A stretch of 16,777 nucleotides of DNA, taken from contig DILC01000073.1 of NCBI GenBank assembly GCA_002424865.1, forward strand, positions 16,751 to 33,527, in the 5' to 3' direction. Positions 6,711 through 13,920 of this stretch are shown piece after piece; positions within the stretch are counted from its first letter, which is position 1; the number at the start of each line of letters is the position of its first letter. The notes beneath the pieces are model-generated. The model made no database searches, was not told where the DNA came from, and worked only from the letters and a program-made list of their open reading frames with translations. A program made the position numbers and the translations under genes. The DNA comes from Rhodocyclaceae bacterium UBA5602. GTDB lineage: Bacteria; Pseudomonadota; Gammaproteobacteria; Burkholderiales; Rhodocyclaceae.

Positions 6711-8198
6711 ATGAACCTGTTACCTTTTCAAATCGTTGTGCTGTGGTCTGATGCCTTGTTGTTCGCCTTGCTTGCGGCTGTTTTTCTGCTGGCGCTCTGG
6801 GCGCGTCGTCAAGCGCCGTTGCGCGCTTCCTGGGCGAGGGTCGCGGCGAACAAGGCGGCGATGGTTTCGGTTACTATCCTGATGGCATTTTTGCTGATTG
6901 GCGTCCTCGATTCGCTGCATTATCGGGCCCGGCTGGATGCGGCTCCCGGCCAGGCCGCAGCCGGCAAGGCAATTTATGCCGTGGAGGTGACTTCGCTTCT
7001 GGATGCCTTGCTCGCCCCTTTGCGTGAGCATCCGGAAAAAACCTATTCAGCGCCCTTGGCAACCCACTTGTTCGCCAAAGAGCCTTTGCCGGGCACGGAA
7101 ATGCGCGATTTTCCGCGGCTGGCCTGGGGCGGGGCGCATTTATTCGCCACCGGACAGGCGGCGGAAGATGCGCTTGCGGCTCACCATGTGAAAGATGTGC
7201 TGCAACGAGGGGTTTTGGGCGCGGCGGGCGGGCTGTTGTTTTGGTTGCTTGCCCTATTTATTGTTCAGCGCGCGAACATCGCCTGGCGCAGAAAAAGCGC
7301 ACAAAAAGTCGGCTCTGGTGATACGGCGCCTGATTCGAATCAGGCCGTTTTTTTGCCGAAGGCGGTTGTCCCAACGCCAAACCCGCCCGCCCGCAATGCG
7401 GTGTCGTTGACCTTGTTGGCGTTGTGCGTCCTGGCGGGCGTGGCGATTGGTTTGGGCACGGGTTATCACGTGCTGGGTACGGACAAGGTCGGGCAGGACG
7501 TGCTTTACCTCTCATTGAAAAGCATACGCACCGGATTATTGATCGGCACGCTCACGACGCTGGTGATGTTGCCAGTGGCCGTGGTGCTGGGGATTTTGGC
7601 GGGTTTTTTGGGCGGCTGGGTGGATGATCTCATCCAGTATCTCTACACCACGCTCAATTCCATCCCTGGCGTTTTGCTGATTGCTGCGGCTGTGTTGATG
7701 ATGCAGGTGCTGATCGACACGCACCCCGAGTGGTTCACCACGGCGGCTGAACGGGCGGACGCACGGCTCCTGGCTTTATGCCTGATCCTCGGCATGACCA
7801 GCTGGACAGGCCTGGCGAGGCTGTTGCGCGGCGAGACCTTGAAATTGCGCGAACTGGAATTTGTGCAGGCAGCGCGCGCTTTTGGGGTGGGGCGCCTGGC
7901 CATCATGCAGCGGCATATCCTGCCCAACCTCATGCACATCGTGCTCATCGCCCTGGTCATGGATTTTTCCGGCCTGGTGCTGGCCGAAGCGGTGCTGTCT
8001 TACGTTGGCGTGGGGGTTGATCCTTCTACCATCTCGTTTGGCACCATGATTAATGCCGCGCGCATGGAGCTCGCGCGCGACCCGATGGTGTGGTGGTCGC
8101 TGGCCTCTGCCTTTAGCTTCATGTTCATTCTGGTGCTGGCGGCCAATTTATTTACCGACGCCGTGCGCGATGCGTTCGACCCGCGCGCCATGTCTTGA
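6711..8198 (+). CDS. Dpp/Opp-type ABC transporter permease (DppC-like), enlarged
   Basis: Second channel subunit, 495 residues against about 300 for usual DppC/OppC. The DppC-like core begins near residue 251 with YHVLGTDKVGQDVLY and holds the EAA loop EFVQAARAFGVGRLAIMQRHILPN (about 383-406) and the GLVLAEAVLSYVGVGV segment. Before the core are extra parts: helices at about 8-30 and 48-66, a predicted extracytoplasmic region at about 67-165, a helix at about 166-186, a polar Pro-rich linker at about 188-228, and a helix at about 230-250. The linker holds a copy of the 22-bp motif. The next gene's ATG lies 5 bp after the stop. Similar long permeases may exist in related bacteria; I cannot check. 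The role of the extra region is unknown. Confidence 0.88.
   Translation: MNLLPFQIVVLWSDALLFALLAAVFLLALWARRQAPLRASWARVAANKAAMVSVTILMAFLLIGVLDSLHYRARLDAAPGQAAAGKAIYAVEVTSLLDALLAPLREHPEKTYSAPLATHLFAKEPLPGTEMRDFPRLAWGGAHLFATGQAAEDALAAHHVKDVLQRGVLGAAGGLLFWLLALFIVQRANIAWRRKSAQKVGSGDTAPDSNQAVFLPKAVVPTPNPPARNAVSLTLLALCVLAGVAIGLGTGYHVLGTDKVGQDVLYLSLKSIRTGLLIGTLTTLVMLPVAVVLGILAGFLGGWVDDLIQYLYTTLNSIPGVLLIAAAVLMMQVLIDTHPEWFTTAAERADARLLALCLILGMTSWTGLARLLRGETLKLRELEFVQAARAFGVGRLAIMQRHILPNLMHIVLIALVMDFSGLVLAEAVLSYVGVGVDPSTISFGTMINAARMELARDPMVWWSLASAFSFMFILVLAANLFTDAVRDAFDPRAMS
7304..7325 (+). repeat. 22-bp dispersed motif in the DppC-like permease gene
   Basis: AAAAGTCGGCTCTGGTGATACG-type copy, differing at 2 of 22 positions from 16749-16770. 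This is a strong copy read in the sense direction of its gene. It encodes VGSGDT within a variable cytoplasmic linker. Confidence 0.75.
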
Positions 8199-8203
8199 TC
8201 GCC

Positions 8204-10333
8204 ATGAATTTATTGACGGTTAAGGACCTGGTCATCGACATCGGCCAATCACGGCCAATAGATGGCATTTCATTTGCCATCGCCGCCGGTGAATGCTTTG
8301 CCCTGCTGGGTGAATCCGGTTGCGGTAAATCCATGACGGCGCTGGCCTTGATGCGGCTTTTGCCGCCCAATGCGGCGGTGAGTCAAGGCAGCATCGAGTT
8401 TGCCGCGAAAGAAAATCAAGCCCTGGATTTACTCTCTTTGCCGGAGCAAAAAATGCGGCAAATACGGGGTGGCGGCATCGGCATGATTTTTCAGGAACCG
8501 GCCACGAGTTTGAACCCGGTGATGCGCATAGGACAGCAAATTGGCGAGGCCCTGGCGCTGCACGGGCAACGCCAGAGGCAGGCGGCGCGGGCGATCGAGT
8601 TGCTCACCCAGGTGGGCATTCCTGATCCAGTGCGGCGCTTGGACGAATACCCATTTCAGCTCTCGGGTGGCATGAAGCAGCGGGTGATGATTGCCATGGC
8701 TTTGGCCGGCCGGCCGCAGCTCCTGATCGCCGACGAGCCAACCACGGCGCTGGATGTGACCATTCAGGCACAAGTGCTGGATGTGCTGGACCGCTTGCGC
8801 CGCGAGCAAGGCATGGCGGTGTTGCTGATTAGCCACGATTTAGGGGTAGTCGCCCGCATGGCCGATCGCGTGGGCGTGATGTATGCGGGGCAATTGGTGG
8901 AAACCGCACCGCGTGCAGCGTTTTTCGAGCGACCAACGCATCCTTATGCCGTGCGCCTGTTTGCGGCCTTGCCTGATCCATCGCGACGTGGCAGCCAGCT
9001 TGCCACCATCCCCGGCAGCGTGCCGCCCGCCAATACGCGCTACACCGGATGCCGGTTTGCGGCGCGCTGTAGTGACGCCATGCCGGTTTGTCGCACGGCT
9101 ATGCCAGCGTGGCGTGGGGTTGAGAACGCGGCGGCAAACTCATTTGCCAACGAGCCTCCAAACGCAGCCGCAAATCAAGCCGCTGAAAAAGTCCGGTCAA
9201 TGCATGCAGTGCGCTGCTTTTTGGAATGCGCCCCGCAAGCAGCGGCCCCTGTCGAGGCTGGCAAAATAGAGGTTGAATCAGCGAGTCCTGGTGTGGCCAT
9301 TCAAGGCAATGCCCTCCCCTTGCTGGCGGTGACTGGTTTAAAAGTGCATTTCCCGATCAGGCGTGGCGTGTTGCAGCGCACGGTGGGTCATGTGCGCGCG
9401 GTCGATGGCGTGTCGTTCACGCTGCATGCCGGGCGCACGCTGGCCTTGGTGGGCGAATCGGGTTGTGGCAAAACCACGGCAGGCAAGGCGATTTTGCAGC
9501 TTGTGCCGCCCACTGGCGGACAGGTGAATTTGCGCGGCCAGTCGCTTGCGGGGTTGTCCGCGCGTGAAATGCGGCCTTTGCGTGCACAAATGCAGATGAT
9601 TTTTCAAGATCCGTTTGCTTCGCTCAACCCGCGCATGCGGGTGGGCGAGATCATTGCTGAAGGTATGCGGGCGTTGGCGGTGGGCACAGGTGAAGTCGGC
9701 GCGGCGGCTGGTAAACGGTCGTCAGGTAAAAACCCGTCCACCCAAGCAACACCCTACGCGGCGCGTGTGGCCATGCTGTTGGAGCGTGTCGGCCTGCACG
9801 CCGGGATGGCCGACCGTTATCCGCATGAGTTCTCGGGCGGGCAGCGGCAGCGCATTGCCATTGCGCGGGCCTTGGCGGTCAATCCGGCCTTGCTGGTGTG
9901 CGATGAGCCGACCAGCGCGCTGGATGTTTCGGTGCAGGCGCAAATTTTGAACCTGCTGGCGCAATTGCAGCGCGAGCATCAGCTGGCGTTTTTGTTCATC
10001 ACCCACAACATTGCTGTGGTGGATTATCTCGCGCATGAGGTGGCGGTGATGTATCTCGGGCAGATTGTGGAGCAAGGAACGACGGATGAAGTCTTGCGCA
10101 ACCCGCAGCATCCGTACACCAAGGCTTTGCTCGCGGCGGTGTTGCCAGTGCACGGCTTGATACGGCCAAGAGAGCCGCTCTCTGGTGAGATGCCTTCCGC
10201 TGCCAATCCCCCCAGCGGTTGCCATTTTCATCCCCGCTGTCCGCTGGCGGATGCAGGCTGTCGCTCCCAAGCGCCACTGGACGTGGTGATCAGCGCGACG
10301 CATCGCGTGCGCTGTTTGAAAATCCAGCCTTAA
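8204..10333 (+). CDS. Fused double ATPase of Dpp/Opp-type ABC importer (DppD-DppF fusion)
   Basis: One 709-residue protein carries both nucleotide-binding domains. Domain 1 has Walker A GESGCGKS (about 36-43), signature LSGGMKQRV and Walker B LLIADEPTTALD. Domain 2 has GESGCGKTT (about 417-425), FSGGQRQRI and LLVCDEPTSALD. Each half ends in an oligopeptide-transporter C-terminal region with spaced cysteines (GCRFAARCSDAMPVC and GCHFHPRCPLADAGC, each with a later RC), like the cysteines reported to bind an iron-sulfur cluster in DppD. The domain-1 tail has an Ala/Asn-rich insertion before its last cysteine, and domain 2 has an extra loop at about 492-517. The ATG at 8204 is preferred; a TTG at 8195 overlapping the permease stop is possible. 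It lies last in the operon. Confidence 0.92.
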   Translation: MNLLTVKDLVIDIGQSRPIDGISFAIAAGECFALLGESGCGKSMTALALMRLLPPNAAVSQGSIEFAAKENQALDLLSLPEQKMRQIRGGGIGMIFQEPATSLNPVMRIGQQIGEALALHGQRQRQAARAIELLTQVGIPDPVRRLDEYPFQLSGGMKQRVMIAMALAGRPQLLIADEPTTALDVTIQAQVLDVLDRLRREQGMAVLLISHDLGVVARMADRVGVMYAGQLVETAPRAAFFERPTHPYAVRLFAALPDPSRRGSQLATIPGSVPPANTRYTGCRFAARCSDAMPVCRTAMPAWRGVENAAANSFANEPPNAAANQAAEKVRSMHAVRCFLECAPQAAAPVEAGKIEVESASPGVAIQGNALPLLAVTGLKVHFPIRRGVLQRTVGHVRAVDGVSFTLHAGRTLALVGESGCGKTTAGKAILQLVPPTGGQVNLRGQSLAGLSAREMRPLRAQMQMIFQDPFASLNPRMRVGEIIAEGMRALAVGTGEVGAAAGKRSSGKNPSTQATPYAARVAMLLERVGLHAGMADRYPHEFSGGQRQRIAIARALAVNPALLVCDEPTSALDVSVQAQILNLLAQLQREHQLAFLFITHNIAVVDYLAHEVAVMYLGQIVEQGTTDEVLRNPQHPYTKALLAAVLPVHGLIRPREPLSGEMPSAANPPSGCHFHPRCPLADAGCRSQAPLDVVISATHRVRCLKIQP

Positions 10334-10346
10334 AAAAAGCGAACTG

Positions 10347-10381
10347 GGCATTTTTAGCGTGAAACAACGCCATTTGATGCC
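10347..10381. terminator. Weak nested hairpin between the ABC ATPase gene and mltD
   Basis: GGCAT (10347-10351) pairs with ATGCC (10377-10381), and inside it GCGT (10357-10360) pairs with ACGC (10367-10370). It lies in the 61-bp gap between convergent genes. Stems are short and the T runs are not placed as in a classical terminator, so the call is tentative. Confidence 0.2.
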
Positions 10382-10394
10382 GGGACACTTATTT

Positions 10395-11807
10395 TTACTT
10401 TTTCGCTTTGCTGGCATTCCCCTGGGTGGTTTTTTTACGCTTGGCCGCTGGCTTGGCTTTTGATCCTGTCCCTGTGATGCTGACAGAAACCCGCTGGTTT
10501 TTCTTGCCGGTTTTGGCCGCAGGTTTTTTTATCCTGGCTGTATGGGACTTTTTATCCGTCGCCTTGCCACGCTTGGTTGCTTGGCGAGCTTTGCTTGGGG
10601 GCTCATCATCGTCTGTCACGGCGACCATCTCGTCCGTTATGACGGCGCCTTTGCCTGGCACCAGAAGGCCTAAACCTGGGTAGGTTTTTGAGCGCTTATT
10701 CAAGCCATTGATTTTTTGCAGGTAGGCCACACTCACGCCATAACGGCGCGCCACGCCAGCCAGTTTTTCTCCCCTGCCCAGGGTGTGCGTGCGCCAGCTG
10801 GCCAGCGGTTTGTCCCGTGCTTCGTAATCGGCCAGATTCGCCAGAAAACGCTTGGCCTTATCGCTCGGAATGACCAAGGGGCTGTTTGCGCTATCCGGCA
10901 TGATGGGGCGTTTATAGGCGGGGTTCAAAGCGAGAAATTCGGTGACTGGAATTTCGGCCAAACGTGCCGCGATGGCCACGTCCATGTCACCCGTGCGCTC
11001 AATCATCTGGAAATAGGGCTGATTTGGAATGGGGTCGAGGGTGAAGTTGAACAAAGCCGGGTTGGCCAGGATATTTTTGAGCGCTTGCAGTTTGGGCACG
11101 TAATAACGCGTTTCTTCCGGCATGGTGAGGTGCGCGTAATCGGCAGGCAAACCCTTGGCCTGGTTTTTGGCAATCGCGCGGCCCACCGCGCCTTCGCCCC
11201 AGTTGTAGGACGCCAGCGCCAGTTGCCAGTCGCCGTGCATCTCGTAGATGTATTGCAGATAATCCAGCGCTGCGTTGGTCGAGGCGATGACGTCGCGCCG
11301 CTCATCAAACCAGTCGTTTTGCTTGAGGTTGTAATACTTTCCCGTGGATGGAATAAATTGCCACAAGCCCTCAGCGCTCGCTGGCGAGCGTGCTTGCGGG
11401 TTGTAAGCGCTTTCCACAATCGGCAGCAAGGCAAGCTCGGTGGGCATGCCGCGTTTGTCGAGCTCAGAGACGATGTGGTACAGGTACCGGCGGCTGCGGT
11501 TAAACAGCGTGCGTAAAAAGTCCGGTCGGTTCAAGTACCAGGCTTGCCGATCCGCCACCAGCTTGTTGTCCAGATCCGGCATGGCAAAGCCGTTCCTGAC
11601 GCGTTGCCATAAATCATCTGGCTGGGTTGTCAGGTCAAGAAGGGGAATGCGCGCCGCATCATCCGGCACACTGAGCGCGGTTGATTTGGCCTCGTTTGAC
11701 GGTGGCCGTGTGGTTAAGTTATCGGGGGGGGGGGCGGGTAAGACGGAGGTCGTTTGACAACCGGTGAGGAGCAGCAAAAACAGGCAGGAAAGAAGGAATG
11801 GACGCAT
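10395..11807 (-). CDS. mltD: Membrane-bound lytic murein transglycosylase D
   Basis: Cleaves murein glycan strands with formation of 1,6-anhydro ends. The 470-residue protein has a lipoprotein signal peptide with lipobox LLTGC (cysteine 17), so it should be an outer-membrane lipoprotein made by Lnt and sorted by Lol. The SLT domain (about 115-230) has the catalytic glutamate in VESAYNPQA (E132) and the motifs GLWQFIPSTGKYY and ALASYNWGEG. One LysM-like domain (about 338-384) follows, then a Lys/Arg/Thr-rich tail of about 70 residues. E. coli MltD has two LysM repeats and no such tail. Codons 25-28 contain an 11-C run, a slippage risk. It lies 66 bp after gloB, probably in one transcript. Confidence 0.94.
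   Translation of the reverse strand: MRPFLLSCLFLLLLTGCQTTSVLPAPPPDNLTTRPPSNEAKSTALSVPDDAARIPLLDLTTQPDDLWQRVRNGFAMPDLDNKLVADRQAWYLNRPDFLRTLFNRSRRYLYHIVSELDKRGMPTELALLPIVESAYNPQARSPASAEGLWQFIPSTGKYYNLKQNDWFDERRDVIASTNAALDYLQYIYEMHGDWQLALASYNWGEGAVGRAIAKNQAKGLPADYAHLTMPEETRYYVPKLQALKNILANPALFNFTLDPIPNQPYFQMIERTGDMDVAIAARLAEIPVTEFLALNPAYKRPIMPDSANSPLVIPSDKAKRFLANLADYEARDKPLASWRTHTLGRGEKLAGVARRYGVSVAYLQKINGLNKRSKTYPGLGLLVPGKGAVITDEMVAVTDDDEPPSKARQATKRGKATDKKSHTARIKKPAAKTGKKNQRVSVSITGTGSKAKPAAKRKKTTQGNASKAKK
11724..11734 (-). repeat. Homopolymer of 11 C in the mltD coding strand
   Basis: Eleven G on the plus strand (eleven C in the mltD message) encode the PAPPP stretch directly after the lipoprotein signal region. 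With 11 C the frame is open. A gain or loss of one or two bases would shift the frame about 25 codons into the gene. Runs of this length are slippage-prone in bacteria, and also in sequencing. Confidence 0.85.
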
Positions 11808-11873
11808 TAAGTCGAATAATCCGGGAAATTTGAACGGGGTGCAAAACAGGGCCGGGGAAGGCTGTTTGATGAT

Positions 11874-12668
11874 TTAGAAGTTGTTCTTCCATTCGCGAAT
11901 CGCGGTAAATGTCTCCAGCGCATCTTTTGCCGGGCGGCCTAGCCGAATGGCTGCGGCGGCGCGAACCGCGGGGGCGTCCGAGCGTAAAAAGGGGTTGGTT
12001 GCCAATTCCAGCGCGATGTGTGTCGGCACGGTAAAACCGCCTTTCGCCCGGACAGCGGCGACTTCCTGGGCGCGGCGCTGGATGGCCTGGTTGTCTGGTT
12101 CAACGGCCAGTGCAAAGCGCAGGTTCGCGGCGGTATATTCGTGCGTGCAATACACAAAAGTCGGCGCTGGCAACACGGCGAGTTTGGCCAGGGAGGCATG
12201 CATTTCTGCAGGCGTGCCTTCAAAAATGCGTCCGCAACCGGCGGCGAACAGGGTGTCGCCACAAAATACCGCGCCGGCTTCGTTGATGCGCGCATCGTAA
12301 TAGGCCAAATGGCTGCGCGTGTGGCCAGGCAGGGCGATGACATCAAACGCGCAGTCAAGTTGGGGCAAATCAATATGTTCGCCGCCTGTTAATGGGTGCG
12401 ACAAGCCGGGGATTTTTTCCACGCCAGGGCCATACACCGGCGCGGGGTGTTTCGTCAGGATCTCGGCAATGCCGCCAATGTGGTCGGCGTGGTGATGCGT
12501 GACTAAAATGGCGCACAGCGTTTCGCCCGTCCGCGCCAGGTATTCGCACACGGTGGCGGCATCGCCCGGATCTACGACAGCGACTTTGTCGGCATGGCGC
12601 AGCACCCAGATGTAGTTGTCGGCGAAGGCGGGCAGGGCGATAATCTCGACGGCTGATTTTTTACTCAT
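11874..12668 (-). CDS. gloB: Hydroxyacylglutathione hydrolase (glyoxalase II)
   Basis: Hydrolyses S-lactoylglutathione to lactate and glutathione, the second step of methylglyoxal detoxification in the cytoplasm. The 264-residue protein is a metallo-beta-lactamase fold with the binuclear metal motif THHHADH (H58, H60, D62, H63), then H116 in GHTRSH, D138 in FCGDTLF and H176 in CTHEYT. The C-terminal helical glutathione-binding region is present and ends in the family-like REWKNNF. The start is supported by a strong Shine-Dalgarno 6 bp upstream. Only 24 bp separate it from the divergent methyltransferase gene, so the promoters of the two genes must overlap or lie inside each other's coding sequence. 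It carries a strong 22-bp motif copy at 12156. Confidence 0.96.
   Translation of the reverse strand: MSKKSAVEIIALPAFADNYIWVLRHADKVAVVDPGDAATVCEYLARTGETLCAILVTHHHADHIGGIAEILTKHPAPVYGPGVEKIPGLSHPLTGGEHIDLPQLDCAFDVIALPGHTRSHLAYYDARINEAGAVFCGDTLFAAGCGRIFEGTPAEMHASLAKLAVLPAPTFVYCTHEYTAANLRFALAVEPDNQAIQRRAQEVAAVRAKGGFTVPTHIALELATNPFLRSDAPAVRAAAAIRLGRPAKDALETFTAIREWKNNF
12156..12177 (+). repeat. 22-bp dispersed motif in gloB (exact twin of 3670-3691)
   Basis: All 22 bases are identical to the lnt copy. Read on the gloB strand it encodes VLPAPTF, just before the conserved CTHEYT motif. Hosts lnt and gloB are unrelated, so common ancestry of the genes cannot explain the identity. Confidence 0.8.
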
Positions 12669-12673
12669 GGTTT

Positions 12674-12680
12674 CACCTCT
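12674..12680 (-). promoter_or_regulatory. Shine-Dalgarno of gloB
   Basis: AGAGGTG on the minus strand, with AGAGGT ending 6 bp before the gloB ATG. It is one of the few strong ribosome binding sites in the window and fixes the gloB start. The divergent gene has no comparable site. Confidence 0.75.
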
Positions 12681-12692
12681 TACTAAATTACA

Positions 12693-13421
12693 ATGTCAAT
12701 TCAAGGTCTTGAAGTATGGCTGGAAACGTCGGCAGGACGTTATGTGCTGGATTGGGAGCAAAAAAAACATGACCTCCTGGTGAGCAATGTGTTCGGCTTT
12801 AATGCCGTACAGCTCTCATTGCCACGTCATGATTTTTTACGCGCCAATCGCATGCCGTTACGTTTTCGGTGTGACGATGGGCGCTATGCCGGGGCGACAG
12901 AAGTTCTCGCCGACCTGCATTATCTGCCATTTGCGTCCAATAGTCTTGATTTGGTTGTCTTGCCGCATGCCCTGGAGTTCGATCCGCATCCGCATCATGT
13001 CTTGCGTGAAGTCGAGCGCGTGCTGGTGCCCGAAGGTCAGGTGATCATTACCGGCTTTAATCCGTTGAGCCTGTGGGGCCTGCGGCGCAAATGTACCCGG
13101 CAGGATGCGTTGCCCCCATGGCGGGGGCATTATTTGAGCGTGCCGCGGCTCAAAGACTGGCTCGCGCTATTGGGGTTCGAGATGCAGGCGGGTGCGTTTG
13201 GCTGCTATGCGCCCGCGGTGACGCAAGAAAAATGGTTGCGCCGGTTTCATTTCATGGAAGCCGCAGGTGACCGCTGGTGGCCGATTGCGGGGGCGGTTTA
13301 TATTGTGCAGGCAGTGAAGCGCCAGCATGGGATGCGGCTTATCATGCCTTCCTGGCATGACAGGAAGGCACGTGCTAAAGCCTTGGTGAGTGTGGCCAGA
13401 AAAGTGGAGAAAGTGGATTAA
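12693..13421 (+). CDS. YafS-like class I SAM-dependent methyltransferase
   Basis: 242 residues, similar in length, opening (MSIQGLEVWLETSAGRYVLDWE) and place to E. coli YafS, whose substrate is unknown. Late motifs of the class I fold are clear: LADLHYLPFASNSLDLVVLP (motifs II/III region), HHVLREVERVLVPEGQVIITGFNP, and a C-terminal region WLRRFHFMEAAGDRWWP followed by basic residues. The usual glycine-rich SAM motif I is not recognisable in the N-terminal part, so cofactor use is less certain than the fold. The stop TAA overlaps the rnhA ATG by one base (TAATG), which implies coupling. Divergent from gloB by 24 bp. Confidence 0.85.
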   Translation: MSIQGLEVWLETSAGRYVLDWEQKKHDLLVSNVFGFNAVQLSLPRHDFLRANRMPLRFRCDDGRYAGATEVLADLHYLPFASNSLDLVVLPHALEFDPHPHHVLREVERVLVPEGQVIITGFNPLSLWGLRRKCTRQDALPPWRGHYLSVPRLKDWLALLGFEMQAGAFGCYAPAVTQEKWLRRFHFMEAAGDRWWPIAGAVYIVQAVKRQHGMRLIMPSWHDRKARAKALVSVARKVEKVD

Positions 13422-13867
13422 TGATCGATATTTTTACCGATGGCGCCTGTAGCGGAAACCCGGGCCCGGGTGGCTGGGGTGCGATTTTGCGCATGAAGGA
13501 CATCGAGAAGGAACTCTGTGGCGGTGAATTGCTCACCACCAATAACCGCATGGAAATGATGGCGGTGATTGAAGCCTTGAAGGCACTCAAGCAACCGGTG
13601 AGCTTGCCGGTGCGTGTGCATACCGATTCGCAATACGTGCAAAAAGGCATCAGCGAATGGATCCATAACTGGAAGCGGCGCGGTTGGAAAACGGCGAACA
13701 AGGAGCCGGTGAAAAATGCCGACTTATGGCGCGAGCTGGACCAACTGGCCAGCCAGCAGAAGGTTGAATGGATTTGGGTCAGGGGTCACGCGGGGCATGC
13801 TGAAAACGAACGCGCGGATGTGCTGGCACGTCGCGGGATTGACTTGGTCAAGGCGGCAGCCCGGTGA
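13421..13867 (+). CDS. rnhA: Ribonuclease HI
   Basis: Degrades the RNA strand of RNA-DNA hybrids during replication and R-loop removal. The 148-residue protein has the whole active site: D7 in IFTDGACSGNPGPGGWG, E45 in NNRMEMMAVIEAL, D69 in VHTDSQYV, and H123 and D133 in RGHAGHAENERAD. The basic handle-like segment WKRRGWKTANKEPV is present, as in E. coli RNase HI. Its start overlaps the methyltransferase stop; GGAG lies 11 bp upstream. dnaQ follows after 53 bp, a gap mostly filled by a dispersed repeat that includes the rnhA stop codon. Confidence 0.97.
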   Translation: MIDIFTDGACSGNPGPGGWGAILRMKDIEKELCGGELLTTNNRMEMMAVIEALKALKQPVSLPVRVHTDSQYVQKGISEWIHNWKRRGWKTANKEPVKNADLWRELDQLASQQKVEWIWVRGHAGHAENERADVLARRGIDLVKAAAR

Positions 13868-13903
13868 TTACACAGCGCTTGCCCCAAGCCTTTCACGTTA
13901 AAT
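13860..13903 (+). repeat. Intergenic repeat, copy 2 (between rnhA and dnaQ)
   Basis: Aligns with 112-156 (39 matches, 4 mismatches, 3 gapped positions). It begins over the last codons of rnhA, includes its TGA, and ends 17 bp before the dnaQ ATG. Same orientation as copy 1. Confidence 0.6.
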
Positions 13904-13920
13904 GAGCAGGGAAATATGTC

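Noticed and set aside
10716..11516. Plus-strand ORF of 266 codons
   Set aside because: It is antisense to mltD, whose SLT motifs are clear.
12577..12592. CAGCGACTTTGTCGGC in gloB, resembling the reverse complement of the 22-bp motif
   Set aside because: It lacks key bases and encodes the native family segment ADKVAVVD.
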